A stretch of 64,000 nucleotides of DNA. Origin: Belnapia rosea. GTDB lineage: Bacteria; Pseudomonadota; Alphaproteobacteria; Acetobacterales; Acetobacteraceae. Below the pieces are notes generated by a model. The model saw nothing but the letters and a program-made list of their open reading frames with translations, had not been told where the DNA came from and did no database searches. The stretch covers positions 1,178,001 through 1,242,000 of the forward strand of contig NZ_FMZX01000001.1 of assembly GCF_900101615.1 (NCBI RefSeq), given 5' to 3'. The position numbers and the translations under genes are program-made. How positions within the stretch are numbered: the stretch's first letter is position 1; every line of letters begins with the position of its first letter. Below, one piece after another: positions 16,702 to 25,485 of the stretch.

Positions 16702-19494
16702 ATGACGGACGTCGTCGTTGTCGAATCGCCCGCCAAGGCCAAGACGATCAACAAGTATCTCGGTGGGGACTACAAGGTCCTCGCCAGCTTCGGCCATGTC
16801 CGCGACCTGCCCCCGAAGGACGGCTCCGTCCGCCCGGACGAGGACTTCGCCATGGACTGGGAATCGGAGGATCGTGGCGAGCGCCAGGTCAACGAGATCG
16901 CCCGCGCGCTGAAGGGCGCCCGCCGCCTCTTCCTCGCCACCGACCCGGACCGCGAGGGCGAGGCCATCTCCTGGCACGTCCAGGACATGCTGGCCCGGAA
17001 GGGGGCGCTGAAGGGCGTCGAAGTCCGGCGCATCACCTTCAACGAGATCACCAAGCGCGCCATCCAGTACGCCATCGCCCATCCGCGCGACCTCGACGCG
17101 CCGCTGATCGATGCCTACCTGGCCCGCCGCGCGCTCGACTACCTCGTCGGCTTCACCCTCTCCCCCGTGCTGTGGCGCAAGCTTCCGGGCAGCCGCTCGG
17201 CCGGCCGCGTGCAGTCCGTGGCGCTGCGCCTGATCTGCGAGCGCGAGGCGGAGATCGAGGCCTTCAAGGCCCGCGAGTACTGGACGGTCGAGGGCCGCTT
17301 CACCACGCCCCAGGGCGCTCCCTTCACCGCCCGGCTGACGCATCTCGACGGGAAGAAGCTCGACCAATTCGACCTGCCGGACGAGGCGAGCGCGATGCGC
17401 GCCAAGGCGGCGGTCGAGGCCGGCACCTTCTCGGTGGTCTCGGTCGAGAAGCGCCGCGTCCGCCGCAACCCGCCCGCGCCCTTCACCACCTCGACGCTGC
17501 AGCAGGAGGCCAGCCGCAAGCTCGGCATGGGCGCGCAGCAGACCATGCGCACCGCCCAGCAGCTCTATGAGGGCGTCGATATCCAGGGCGAGACGGTCGG
17601 CCTCATCACCTATATGCGGACCGATGGCGTGCAGATGGCCCGCGAGGCGATCACCGCCATCCGCGACCATGTGAAGGACAGCTTCGGCGCCGACTACCTG
17701 CCCGGCGCGCCGCGCGAATACAGCAGCAAGGCGAAGAACGCCCAGGAAGCCCACGAGGCGATCCGCCCGACCGATGTGAGCAACACGCCGGATCGCGTCG
17801 CCCGCTTCCTCGACGACCGGCAGCGCCGGCTCTACGAGCTGATCTGGAAGCGCGCCGTCGCCAGCCAGATGCAGTCGGCCGAGCTCGACCAGACCACGGT
17901 CGAGATCGCCGACCCGGCACGGAAGACGGTGCTGCGCGCCACCGGCTCCGTCATCGCCTTCGACGGCTTCCTCAAGCTCTACCGCGAGGATGAGGACGAC
18001 CGCGCCGCCGATGCCCGCGCCGGCCTCGTCACCGGGGCCCAGGAGGACGAGGAGAGCCGCACCCTCCCGCCCATGCGCGAGCGGGACCCGCTGAAGCGCG
18101 GCGAGATCTCGGCACTCCAGCACTTCACCCAGCCGCCGCCCCGCTACTCCGAGGCGACGCTGGTCAAGAAGATGGAGGAGCTCGGCATCGGCCGCCCCTC
18201 CACCTACGCCTCCATCCTGCAGACGCTGCAGGACCGGGACTATGTGAAGCTCGACAAGCGCCGCTTCGTCCCCGAGGACCGCGGCCGGCTCGTCACCACC
18301 TTCCTCGTCCATTTCTTCGAGCGCTATGTCGATACCGGCTTCACCGCCGGGCTCGAGGAGCAGCTCGACGACATCTCGGGCGGCAAGATCGACTGGCGCG
18401 CGGTGATGCGCGCCTTCTGGGACGATTTCCGCAAGGCGGTCGACGCCACCAAGGACCTCAAGATCAGCGACGTCATCGACACGCTGGACGAGGAGCTGGG
18501 GCCGCACTTCTTCCCCGAGCGCGGCGACGGCGCAGACCCGCGCGTCTGCCCGGCCTGCGCCGGCGGGCGGCTCGGCCTCCGCCTCGGCCGCACCGGCGCC
18601 TTCATCGGCTGCTCCAACTACCCGGAATGCCGCTATACCCGCCCGCTGATCGCGCCGGGCGCCGAGGGCGAGGGCGCGACCGGCCTCACCGAAGGCCCAC
18701 GCGAGCTGGGCAGCGACCCGGCCTCGGGCGAGCAGGTGACGGTCCGCCGCGGCCCCTACGGCGTCTATGTCCAGCTCGGCGAGGGGGGCACGGATGCCAA
18801 GGGCAAGCCGACCAAGCCCCGCCGCGCCAGCCTGACGCGGGATATGGACCCCGACACGCTTGACCTCGACCGGGCACTGAAGCTGCTCTCCCTGCCGCGC
18901 GTCGTCGGGCGGGACCCGGAATCGGGCGAGGAGATCCAGGCCGGGCTCGGCCGCTTCGGTCCCTACATCAAGGTGGGCTCCATCTTCCAGTCGCTGGAGC
19001 CGGGGGATGACGTCCTCTCGCTCGGCATGAACCGGGCCATGGAGCTGCTGGCGAAAGCCCGGGCGAAGGTGCGGCTGGTCGGGCCGCATCCGAAGGACCA
19101 GGCACCGGTCGAGATCCGCAAGGGGCGCTTCGGCCCCTATGTCCAGCACGGCAAGGTCGTCGCCAACCTGCCGCGCAACCTCGCCATGGAGGATGCGACG
19201 CTGGAGCAGGCCGTCGCGCTGCTGGCCGAGAAGGGCAAGGAGCTGAAGCCCATGGCCAAGGGCGGCAAGGGCAAGGCGAAGGCCAAGCCGGCCGCCAAGG
19301 CGAATGGCGCCGCCGCGCCCGCCGATGCCGCCCCGGCCAGGCCCGCGCCCCGCAAGGCCGCCACCGCCGCCAAGCCGGCCGCGCGCAAGCCGGCCGCCGC
19401 AGCGGCGAAGAAGCCCGCGGCCGCCAAGGCCAAGCCGGCGGCGAAGCCCGCCGCCCGCAAGGCGCCGGCGCGGAAGCCGGCCGCCAAGGCCTGA
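16702..19494 (+). CDS. topA: DNA topoisomerase I
   Basis: 930 aa, a type IA topoisomerase that relaxes negative supercoils. The Toprim domain holds Glu8 and the DxDxE set Asp81, Asp83, Glu85 (LATDPDREGEAISWHV). The active-site tyrosine is Tyr304 in LITYMRTDGVQ. After the core there is a four-cysteine zinc ribbon at about 614-648 (VCPACAGG and GCSNYPECRY), then several Topo_C_Rpt-like repeats (GPYGVYVQLGEG, GRFGPYIKVG, GRFGPYVQHGK). The last 70 or so residues are a Lys/Ala/Pro-rich tail resembling histone H1, likely for DNA binding. The stop overlaps the rnr ATG by one base (TGATG). A short GGGGC/GCCCC hairpin lies upstream at 16636-16648. Confidence 0.97.
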   Translation: MTDVVVVESPAKAKTINKYLGGDYKVLASFGHVRDLPPKDGSVRPDEDFAMDWESEDRGERQVNEIARALKGARRLFLATDPDREGEAISWHVQDMLARKGALKGVEVRRITFNEITKRAIQYAIAHPRDLDAPLIDAYLARRALDYLVGFTLSPVLWRKLPGSRSAGRVQSVALRLICEREAEIEAFKAREYWTVEGRFTTPQGAPFTARLTHLDGKKLDQFDLPDEASAMRAKAAVEAGTFSVVSVEKRRVRRNPPAPFTTSTLQQEASRKLGMGAQQTMRTAQQLYEGVDIQGETVGLITYMRTDGVQMAREAITAIRDHVKDSFGADYLPGAPREYSSKAKNAQEAHEAIRPTDVSNTPDRVARFLDDRQRRLYELIWKRAVASQMQSAELDQTTVEIADPARKTVLRATGSVIAFDGFLKLYREDEDDRAADARAGLVTGAQEDEESRTLPPMRERDPLKRGEISALQHFTQPPPRYSEATLVKKMEELGIGRPSTYASILQTLQDRDYVKLDKRRFVPEDRGRLVTTFLVHFFERYVDTGFTAGLEEQLDDISGGKIDWRAVMRAFWDDFRKAVDATKDLKISDVIDTLDEELGPHFFPERGDGADPRVCPACAGGRLGLRLGRTGAFIGCSNYPECRYTRPLIAPGAEGEGATGLTEGPRELGSDPASGEQVTVRRGPYGVYVQLGEGGTDAKGKPTKPRRASLTRDMDPDTLDLDRALKLLSLPRVVGRDPESGEEIQAGLGRFGPYIKVGSIFQSLEPGDDVLSLGMNRAMELLAKARAKVRLVGPHPKDQAPVEIRKGRFGPYVQHGKVVANLPRNLAMEDATLEQAVALLAEKGKELKPMAKGGKGKAKAKPAAKANGAAAPADAAPARPAPRKAATAAKPAARKPAAAAAKKPAAAKAKPAAKPAARKAPARKPAAKA

Positions 19495-21614
19495 TGGCGG
19501 AACGCCCCCTCCCCTCGAAGGAGGAGCTGCGCCGCTTCATCGCGGCCGCGCCGGGCAAGGTCGGCAAGTCGGAGATCAGCCGGCATTTCGGGCTGAGCTC
19601 CGATCAGCGCTCGGCCCTCCGCGCCCTGCTGAAAGCCTTGCAGGAGGAGGGCTCGGCGATGCCCGCCGGCCGCCGCGGCCTCGCCGCTCCGGGCCGCTTG
19701 CCCGAGATGGCCGTGGTCGAGGTCTTCGGCACCGACCCGGATGGCGACCCGATTGCCCGCCCGCTCGGCTGGAAGCCGGCGCAGGGCGAGATGCCGATCG
19801 TCTATATGCGCCCTGAACGCCCGGGCCAGCCGGCCCTCGCCCCCGGCGAGCGGGTGCTGGCACGGCTGAAGAATGCCGGGCGCGGGCGCTATGACGGCAC
19901 CACCGTCAAGCGCATCGGCAGCGCCCCGGCCCGGCTGCTCGGCCTCTACGAGGAGGGCCGGATCAAGCCGGTGGACCGCCGCCACAAGGCGGAGTGGGAG
20001 GTGCCGGCCGGCTCTGCCGGCGGTGCCGAGCATGGCGAGCTGGTCCTCGCCGAGCCCCTGCCCGGCAAGCCCATGGGCCTCCGCCCCGCCCGGATCGTCG
20101 AGCGGCTGGGGCGGATGGGGGAGCCGCGCTCGGTCTCCCTCCTCTGCATCCATGTCCATGGCATCCCGCATGGGATGCCGGATGCGGCGCTGGCCGAGGC
20201 CGAGGCCGCCCGCGGCGCCCCGCCCGAGGGCCGCGAGGACCTGCGCGCCATCCCCCTCGTCACCATCGATGGCGAGGATGCGCGCGACTTCGACGATGCG
20301 GTCTGGGCCGAGCCTACCTCCGGCGGCTGGCGGCTGCTGGTCGCCATCGCCGATGTGGCGCATTACGTCCGCCCCGGCAGCGCGCTCGACCGCGAGGCCT
20401 GGCTGCGCGGCAACAGCGTCTACTTCCCCGACCGCGTCGTGCCGATGCTGCCCGAGGCGCTGTCCAATGGCTGGTGCAGCCTGAAGCCGGGCGAGGACCG
20501 CGGCTGCCTCTTCACCGAGATCACCATCGACGCGGCGGGCACCAAGACCGGCCACCGCTTCGGCCGGGGGATCATGCGGAGCGCCGCCCGCCTCACCTAT
20601 GAGGGGTTCGAGTCCGGCGAGGATCCGGCCGGGACGCGAGGGGCCTTGCTCGGCGCCTACCAGGCGCTGCAGGCGGCGCGGGACCGCCGCGGCACGCTCG
20701 ATCTCGACCTGCCGGAACGCCGCGTCGTGCTGGACCCGGCCGGCCAGGTGCTCTCGGTCGAGCCCCGCAGCCGCCTCGCCGCCCATCGGCTGATCGAGGA
20801 ATTCATGGTCGCCGCCAATGTCTGCGCGGCGGAGGAGCTGGAACGGCTCGGCCAGCCCTGCATGTACCGGGTGCATGACCGCCCCTCGGATGAGAAGCTG
20901 GAGGGGCTGCGGAGCTTCCTCGCCACCTTCGACATCAGCCTGCCGCCCGGCGACCGGGTGCGCCCGGCCGATTTCGCCGGGGTGCTGGAGCGCGTCCGTG
21001 GCACGCCGGAGGAGCGGCTGGTCAACGAGACGCTGCTGCGCGGCCAGTCCCAGGCCGCCTATGCGCCGGACAATATCGGCCATTTCGGCCTGGCCCTGCC
21101 GCGCTACGCCCATTTCACCAGCCCGATCCGCCGCTATGCCGACCTGCTGGTCCACCGGGCGCTGATCCGCGGCCTGCGGCTTGGCCCGGATGGGCTGGCG
21201 GAGGAGGAGGCGGCCCGCTTCCCCGATACCGGCGAGCACATCACCGCCACCGAGCGCCGCGCCGCGGCGGCGGAGCGGGATGCCATCGAGCGCTACCTTG
21301 CGGCCTATATGGCACATCGTATCGGAGACGTGTTTCCGGCACACATTTCCGGGGTGACACGCTTTGGGCTGTTCGTCACCGTGGAGGCGAATGGCGCGGC
21401 GGGAATTGTTCCTCTCGCGTCCCTGCCGGACGACCGATGGTTGCAGGATTTGCCGCGGCACGCCTTGGCGGGCCAGAGGACCGGGCTTCGCTTTGCCCTG
21501 GGGCAGGCGGTCGAGGTTCGTCTGGCCGAGGCGGTTCCGCGTACCGGCGGGCTGGTCTTCCACCTCATGCAGGGCCTGCCGCCCCCGAAGCCCCGCGGCG
21601 CGCGGCGGCGCTGA
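19494..21614 (+). CDS. rnr: ribonuclease R
   Basis: 706 aa, a 3'-5' processive exoribonuclease of the RNB family acting in RNA turnover and quality control. An N-terminal winged helix (residues 1-65, KSEISRHFGLSSDQRSALRA) precedes cold-shock-like OB domains, the RNB catalytic core with the Asp cluster in IDGEDARDFDDAVWAE (about 257-272), and a C-terminal S1 domain (about 612-690, VFPAHISGVTRFGLFVTVE). The start shares a base with the topA stop. The C-terminal tail ends in an Arg-rich GARRR. Its last 178 bases are also covered by an open frame that continues into the S41 protease gene. Confidence 0.96.
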   Translation: MAERPLPSKEELRRFIAAAPGKVGKSEISRHFGLSSDQRSALRALLKALQEEGSAMPAGRRGLAAPGRLPEMAVVEVFGTDPDGDPIARPLGWKPAQGEMPIVYMRPERPGQPALAPGERVLARLKNAGRGRYDGTTVKRIGSAPARLLGLYEEGRIKPVDRRHKAEWEVPAGSAGGAEHGELVLAEPLPGKPMGLRPARIVERLGRMGEPRSVSLLCIHVHGIPHGMPDAALAEAEAARGAPPEGREDLRAIPLVTIDGEDARDFDDAVWAEPTSGGWRLLVAIADVAHYVRPGSALDREAWLRGNSVYFPDRVVPMLPEALSNGWCSLKPGEDRGCLFTEITIDAAGTKTGHRFGRGIMRSAARLTYEGFESGEDPAGTRGALLGAYQALQAARDRRGTLDLDLPERRVVLDPAGQVLSVEPRSRLAAHRLIEEFMVAANVCAAEELERLGQPCMYRVHDRPSDEKLEGLRSFLATFDISLPPGDRVRPADFAGVLERVRGTPEERLVNETLLRGQSQAAYAPDNIGHFGLALPRYAHFTSPIRRYADLLVHRALIRGLRLGPDGLAEEEAARFPDTGEHITATERRAAAAERDAIERYLAAYMAHRIGDVFPAHISGVTRFGLFVTVEANGAAGIVPLASLPDDRWLQDLPRHALAGQRTGLRFALGQAVEVRLAEAVPRTGGLVFHLMQGLPPPKPRGARRR

Positions 21615-23128
21615 TCCTGCTGCTGCTGGCCGTGCTGCTGGGGCACGGCGCGGCGGCGCAGGAGGCCTTCCCGCGGGAGCCGGTGCAGGCCGTGCTCGCC
21701 GCCGCCCTCGGCGCGGTGCTGGAGCGCCACCTCGACGCGGCGCCACCCGCCGATCTCGGCCTCTGGACCCTTCGCGGGCTCGAGGTGCTGGACCCGCAGC
21801 TGAAGGCCGAGATGCAGTCCGGCACGCTGCTGCTGAATGCGGGGGACCGGCTGCTGGCCGCCCGCCCCCTGCCCCCGCCCCTGCCCAATGCGCCGCCGGA
21901 TGCCGCGGCCCCGGCCCTTGCCCTCGGCCTCGCCGCCCTGTTCGAGGCAGCCTGGCAGGCCTCCCCCCTGCTGCGCCGGGCCGGGCCGGAGCGGATGCTG
22001 CGCAGCGGCTTCGAGGAGTTGTTCAACCATCTCGATCCCTATAGCCGCTACCTGACGCCGGAGGAGGCGCAGGCCGCGCGCGGGCGGCGCATCGGCCAGG
22101 TGGGACTCGGCCTGCGGCTTGCCGCCGGGCGGGGGCGGGAGGTGGTGCTGGCCACGGTGACGCCGGGCGGCCCGGCCATCGAGGCGGGGCTCAGGCCCGG
22201 CGACCGCGTGATCGCGATCGATGGCGAGCCCGTCTCGGCGCAGGACCTCGCCGGTGCCGCCGCCCTGCTGGAGGGCCCGGCCGGGACCGAGGTGGTGCTC
22301 CGGCTGCAACGCGGCGGACGGCGCTTCCAGGTGCGCCTGCTGCGCAGCCTGCTGCCGCCGGAGACGGTCCATGTCGAAAGGCGGGACGATATCCTCTGGC
22401 TGCGGCTCGATAATTTCTCGACCGCCACGGACCGCCACGTCCTCCAGGCCCTGACCGAGGGCTTCCCGCCCGATGGCGCCCGCGCCACCCGGCCCCGCGG
22501 CGTGGTGCTCGACCTGCGCGGCAATCGCGGCGGGCTGCTCGGCCAGGCTGTGGCGGTGGCCGGCGCCTTCCTGCCCGGCGGCGTGGTGGCGCAGACCGCC
22601 GGCCGCCACCCCGATGCCGCGCGGATCTACCTGGCGGCGCTCGGCGACCGCACCGCCGGCGCCCCGGTGGTGGTGCTGGTCGATGGCCGCACCGCCTCGG
22701 CGGCCGAGATCGTGGCCGCGGCGCTGGCCGATCAGGGCCGCGCGGTGGTGGTCGGCAGCGCCACCACCGGCAAGGGCCTCGTCCAGCTTGTCATGCCGCT
22801 GCCGAATGGGGGGGAGCTGCTGGTGACCTGGTCGCGGGTGCTGGCGCCGAAGGGCTGGCCGATCCAGGGGCTCGGCGTGCTGCCGGCGCTCTGCACCAGC
22901 CTTGGCGAGGAGGCCACGGCCGCCGCCCTTGCCCGCCTCCGCCTCGACGATCCGCCGATGGCCGCGGTGCTGGCCCGGGAGCGGGCGGCGCGGGCCCCGG
23001 TGCCGGCCAGCGAGGTGGCCGCCCTCCGCAGCGCCTGCCCGCCCGCCGAGGGCCGCCCCGGCGATGCCGCCATCGCCCGCATCCTTCTCACCGAACCGAA
23101 TGCCTACGAGGCGGCGCTTGCACGTTGA
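21437..23128 (+). CDS. S41-family C-terminal processing protease
   Basis: 563 aa if started at ATG 21437. A hydrophobic stretch LILLLLAVLLGHGAAAQE looks like a signal peptide, so the mature protein acts in the periplasm. A PDZ domain lies at about 221-300 (GGPAIEAGLRPGDRVIAIDG). The Ser/Lys dyad is Ser421 in DGRTASAAEIV and Lys446 in TTGKGLVQ, 25 residues apart as in Prc. The start is uncertain: the only ATG upstream of the hydrophobic segment is 21437, inside rnr, and would put about 60 Arg/Gly-rich residues ahead of it. A CTG at 21611 would give a normal signal peptide, while the GTG at 21632 would remove most of it. Confidence 0.85.
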   Translation: MVAGFAAARLGGPEDRASLCPGAGGRGSSGRGGSAYRRAGLPPHAGPAAPEAPRRAAALILLLLAVLLGHGAAAQEAFPREPVQAVLAAALGAVLERHLDAAPPADLGLWTLRGLEVLDPQLKAEMQSGTLLLNAGDRLLAARPLPPPLPNAPPDAAAPALALGLAALFEAAWQASPLLRRAGPERMLRSGFEELFNHLDPYSRYLTPEEAQAARGRRIGQVGLGLRLAAGRGREVVLATVTPGGPAIEAGLRPGDRVIAIDGEPVSAQDLAGAAALLEGPAGTEVVLRLQRGGRRFQVRLLRSLLPPETVHVERRDDILWLRLDNFSTATDRHVLQALTEGFPPDGARATRPRGVVLDLRGNRGGLLGQAVAVAGAFLPGGVVAQTAGRHPDAARIYLAALGDRTAGAPVVVLVDGRTASAAEIVAAALADQGRAVVVGSATTGKGLVQLVMPLPNGGELLVTWSRVLAPKGWPIQGLGVLPALCTSLGEEATAAALARLRLDDPPMAAVLARERAARAPVPASEVAALRSACPPAEGRPGDAAIARILLTEPNAYEAALAR

Positions 23129-23196
23129 GGGGCGCGCCGCACTCCTTGCCACATGGTTGATTGCGGGCCGATCACGAAGTTGCTAGGCCTTGGCGC

Positions 23197-23742
23197 ATGC
23201 GACAGCGCCGCATCTTCCGCCCTGCCCCTGCTCCGCGTCGGTGGGGCGCGTTCGCGCTGGGTTGCGGCCTGCTCGGCGCCGCGGCCCTGCTGGCGGTGGC
23301 CGTTCCGCGCGACCTCCTGGGCTCCGCCGCGCCGGAGCAGCGCTGGTCGGCCGCGGCGCCCGAGGTGATGGTGCTGGATGGCGACGCGCTCCGCCTCGGC
23401 GACCGGGTGCTGCGGCTCGCCGGCCTCAGCGTGCCGGCGCGTGGCGCGGCCCGCTGCGGCGCGGAGGATTGCGCCGCCGCCGCGGCCGATGCGCTGGCCC
23501 ATCTGGTCCGCGGCCGGGCCGTGGATTGCGTGTTGCACGGCCGGGACCGGCATGGCCGGGCACTCGGCACCTGCGAGGCGGGCGAGGCCGGGCTGAACCA
23601 GGCGCTGGTCGAGGCCGGCTGGGCCCTCGCCGAGCCCGGCGCAATGGCGCTGCAGCCCGCTGAAGCCGTGGCGCGCCGCGCCGGGCGCGGCCTCTGGAGC
23701 ACGGACGGCCCCTCCGCCGAAAGCTGGCGCAACCGCCGCTGA
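23197..23742 (+). CDS. membrane-anchored SNase-fold protein, catalytic site degraded
   Basis: 181 aa. An N-terminal Arg-rich segment is followed by one membrane helix ([20 protein letters not shown]), then a staphylococcal-nuclease fold from about residue 55. Family landmarks are present: [19 protein letters not shown], a CGAEDC cysteine pair, [20 protein letters not shown] and [11 protein letters not shown]. The catalytic acids are not. The usual DAPERG reads SVPARG, so the calcium-binding Asp and the general-base Glu are both replaced, although both active-site Arg positions remain. It may be a non-catalytic binding protein. The start is the Met before RQRRIF; an upstream Met adds 12 residues. 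It lies 68 bases after the S41 protease gene and may share its transcript. Confidence 0.78.
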   Translation: MRQRRIFRPAPAPRRWGAFALGCGLLGAAALLAVAVPRDLLGSAAPEQRWSAAAPEVMVLDGDALRLGDRVLRLAGLSVPARGAARCGAEDCAAAAADALAHLVRGRAVDCVLHGRDRHGRALGTCEAGEAGLNQALVEAGWALAEPGAMALQPAEAVARRAGRGLWSTDGPSAESWRNRR

Positions 23743-23747
23743 GCCGC

Positions 23748-23790
23748 TGGCAACCAAGGCGTTCCTGGCCCGTTCCAGGCCGCGTTGCCA
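23748..23790. repeat. nested inverted repeat upstream of gltA
   Basis: Outer arms TGGCAAC (23748-23754) and GTTGCCA (23784-23790) enclose a second pair CCTGG (23764-23768) and CCAGG (23775-23779). The element begins six bases after the SNase-like stop. Its right arm coincides with the candidate -35 element of gltA, so it may be either a weak terminator or an operator. Confidence 0.5.
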
Positions 23791-23814
23791 AGCCGCGACA
23801 CCACCCGATATCCT
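23785..23814 (+). promoter_or_regulatory. candidate gltA promoter
   Basis: TTGCCA (23785-23790) and TATCCT (23809-23814) are 18 bases apart, ahead of the gltA start at 23873. The predicted leader is about 50 bases and holds GAGGA shortly before the ATG. The -35 box lies inside the right arm of the inverted repeat at 23748-23790. Confidence 0.4.
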
Positions 23815-23872
23815 GCACTGCACCATCCGGCCGCGTCTCCTGGCGCGGCCGCAACATCCGAGGACACAGCGA

Positions 23873-25192
23873 ATGAGCAGCACGGCACCCGGGGCGGCGA
23901 AAGCGTCCGTCACCGTCACCTTGGACGGGACCAACCGCACCACCACCCTGCCGCTGCTGACCGGCACGCTGGGTCCGGCAGTGGCCGATATCCGCAAGCT
24001 ATACGGCGATCTCGGCGTCTTCACCTTCGACCCGGGCTATGGTGCGACGGCCTCCTGCGAGAGCAAGATCACCTATATCGACGGCGATGCCGGCGTGCTG
24101 CTCTATCGCGGCTACCCGATCGAGCAGCTGGCCGAGAAGTCCGACTTCATCGAGGTGGCCTATCTGCTGCTCGAGGGCGAATTGCCGACCGCCGGCCAGC
24201 TCGCCGACTTCCGCAAGAACGTCACCTACCACACCATGCTGCACGAGCAGCTGCGGCGCTTCTTCGACGGCTTCCGCCGCGACGCGCACCCGATGGCGAT
24301 CCTCTGCGGCGTGGTCGGGGCGCTGGCCGCCTTCTACCACGACAACCTCGACATCAATGACCCGCGCCAGCGCGAGATCGCGGCCTTCCGCCTGATCGCC
24401 AAGGTGCCGACCATCGCGGCCTGGGCCTACAAGTACTCGATCGGCCAGCCCTTCATGTATCCGCGCAACGACCTGAGCTATGCGGAGAATTTCCTCTACA
24501 TGCTCAACGCCGTGCCGGCGGAGCCCTATGTCAACAACCCGATCCTGTCGCGCGCCATGGACCGCATCCTGGTCCTGCATGCCGACCATGAGCAGAATGC
24601 CAGCACCAGCACGGTGCGGCTGGCGGGCTCGACGGGCGCCAACCCCTTTGCCTGCATCGCCGCCGGCATCGCCGCCCTCTGGGGCCCGGCGCATGGCGGC
24701 GCGAACGAGGCCGTGCTCAAGATGCTCGGCGAGATCGGCACGCCGGAGAACATCCCCGCCTTCATCAAGGAGGTGAAGGACAAGAACAGCCATGTGAAGC
24801 TCATGGGCTTCGGCCACCGGGTCTACAAGAATTTCGACCCGCGGGCGAAGATCATGAAGGAGACCTGCCACGAGGTCCTCGCCGAGCTCGGCATCAAGGA
24901 CGAGCCGCTGCTCGACATGGCGATGGAGATGGAGCGGATCGCGCTGGAGGACGACTACTTCGTCTCCCGCAAGCTCTACCCGAACGTCGATTTCTACTCG
25001 GGCATCATCCTGAAGGCGATGGGCATCCCGACGCACATGTTCACCGTGCTCTTCGCCGTCGCCCGGACGGTGGGCTGGGTGAGCCAGTGGAAGGAGCTGA
25101 TCGAGGATCCGGCGCAGCGCATCGGCCGGCCGCGGCAGATCTACAGCGGCGCCGGGACGCGCGACTACACGCCGGTCACCCAGCGCGGCTGA
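23873..25192 (+). CDS. gltA: citrate synthase
   Basis: 439 aa, the length of the hexameric Gram-negative type. It condenses acetyl-CoA and oxaloacetate at the head of the citric acid cycle. Catalytic regions are present: [36 protein letters not shown] with its active His, and [17 protein letters not shown] containing the second His and the Asp. The N-terminal domain (about residues 20-55) with [20 protein letters not shown] is typical of NADH-sensitive enzymes. The ATG at 23873 follows GAGGA. It is a single-gene unit: its own candidate promoter lies upstream and a strong terminator follows the stop by 25 bases. Confidence 0.97.
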   Translation: MSSTAPGAAKASVTVTLDGTNRTTTLPLLTGTLGPAVADIRKLYGDLGVFTFDPGYGATASCESKITYIDGDAGVLLYRGYPIEQLAEKSDFIEVAYLLLEGELPTAGQLADFRKNVTYHTMLHEQLRRFFDGFRRDAHPMAILCGVVGALAAFYHDNLDINDPRQREIAAFRLIAKVPTIAAWAYKYSIGQPFMYPRNDLSYAENFLYMLNAVPAEPYVNNPILSRAMDRILVLHADHEQNASTSTVRLAGSTGANPFACIAAGIAALWGPAHGGANEAVLKMLGEIGTPENIPAFIKEVKDKNSHVKLMGFGHRVYKNFDPRAKIMKETCHEVLAELGIKDEPLLDMAMEMERIALEDDYFVSRKLYPNVDFYSGIILKAMGIPTHMFTVLFAVARTVGWVSQWKELIEDPAQRIGRPRQIYSGAGTRDYTPVTQRG

Positions 25193-25217
25193 TCGCGGAT
25201 TCGGCGGTTGCAACAGG

Positions 25218-25247
25218 CCGGCCGGGGGCAACCCCGGCCGGTTTTTT
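25218..25247 (+). terminator. rho-independent terminator of gltA
   Basis: A perfect 10-base stem, CCGGCCGGGG (25218-25227) with CCCCGGCCGG (25232-25241), around a GCAA tetraloop, followed directly by six T (25242-25247). This is the only textbook intrinsic terminator I see in the window. Confidence 0.93.
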
Positions 25248-25485
25248 CATGTCCGCTGCCCGGACCCGCAGCCCAGGGCGCGAAGGATGCCAGGATAGCA
25301 GCCGTGTAATTCTGAGAAGGGACAAGTCGTTACCGCCCTTTCTTTAAGTGTCTCCGAATGTTTCTCGGCTCGATTCTTGGTCGTTCTCAGAACAGGGCGA
25401 AAACCTGCCGGTTGTATGTTGCGTTTTCGAATCAATTCAGCGCAAGATGCGGCGCTGGTTGCATAAACGGCCTGGGATACATTTC
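25248..25485. other. AT-richer intergenic leader upstream of an unknown gene
   Basis: This 238-base stretch between the gltA terminator and the next gene has visibly more A/T than the coding regions. It contains a 9-base inverted repeat, TTCTGAGAA (25310-25318) and TTCTCAGAA (25384-25392), about 65 bases apart. A GTG-started frame from 25348 is open into the following gene, but I think it is leader sequence. I see no confident promoter or riboswitch. Confidence 0.4.

Noticed and set aside
16663-19149. Minus-strand frame of more than 800 codons across topA
   Set aside because: It is antisense to a clearly conserved topA gene. High GC content removes stop codons in this frame.
19137-23152. Two long minus-strand frames across rnr and the S41 protease gene
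   Set aside because: Same shadow effect. The plus-strand products carry intact catalytic motifs; the antisense products carry none.
25310-25392. 9-base inverted repeat in the leader upstream of the unknown gene as an operator
   Set aside because: The arms are 65 bases apart and short, so chance is a fair explanation; kept only as a note in the leader entry.
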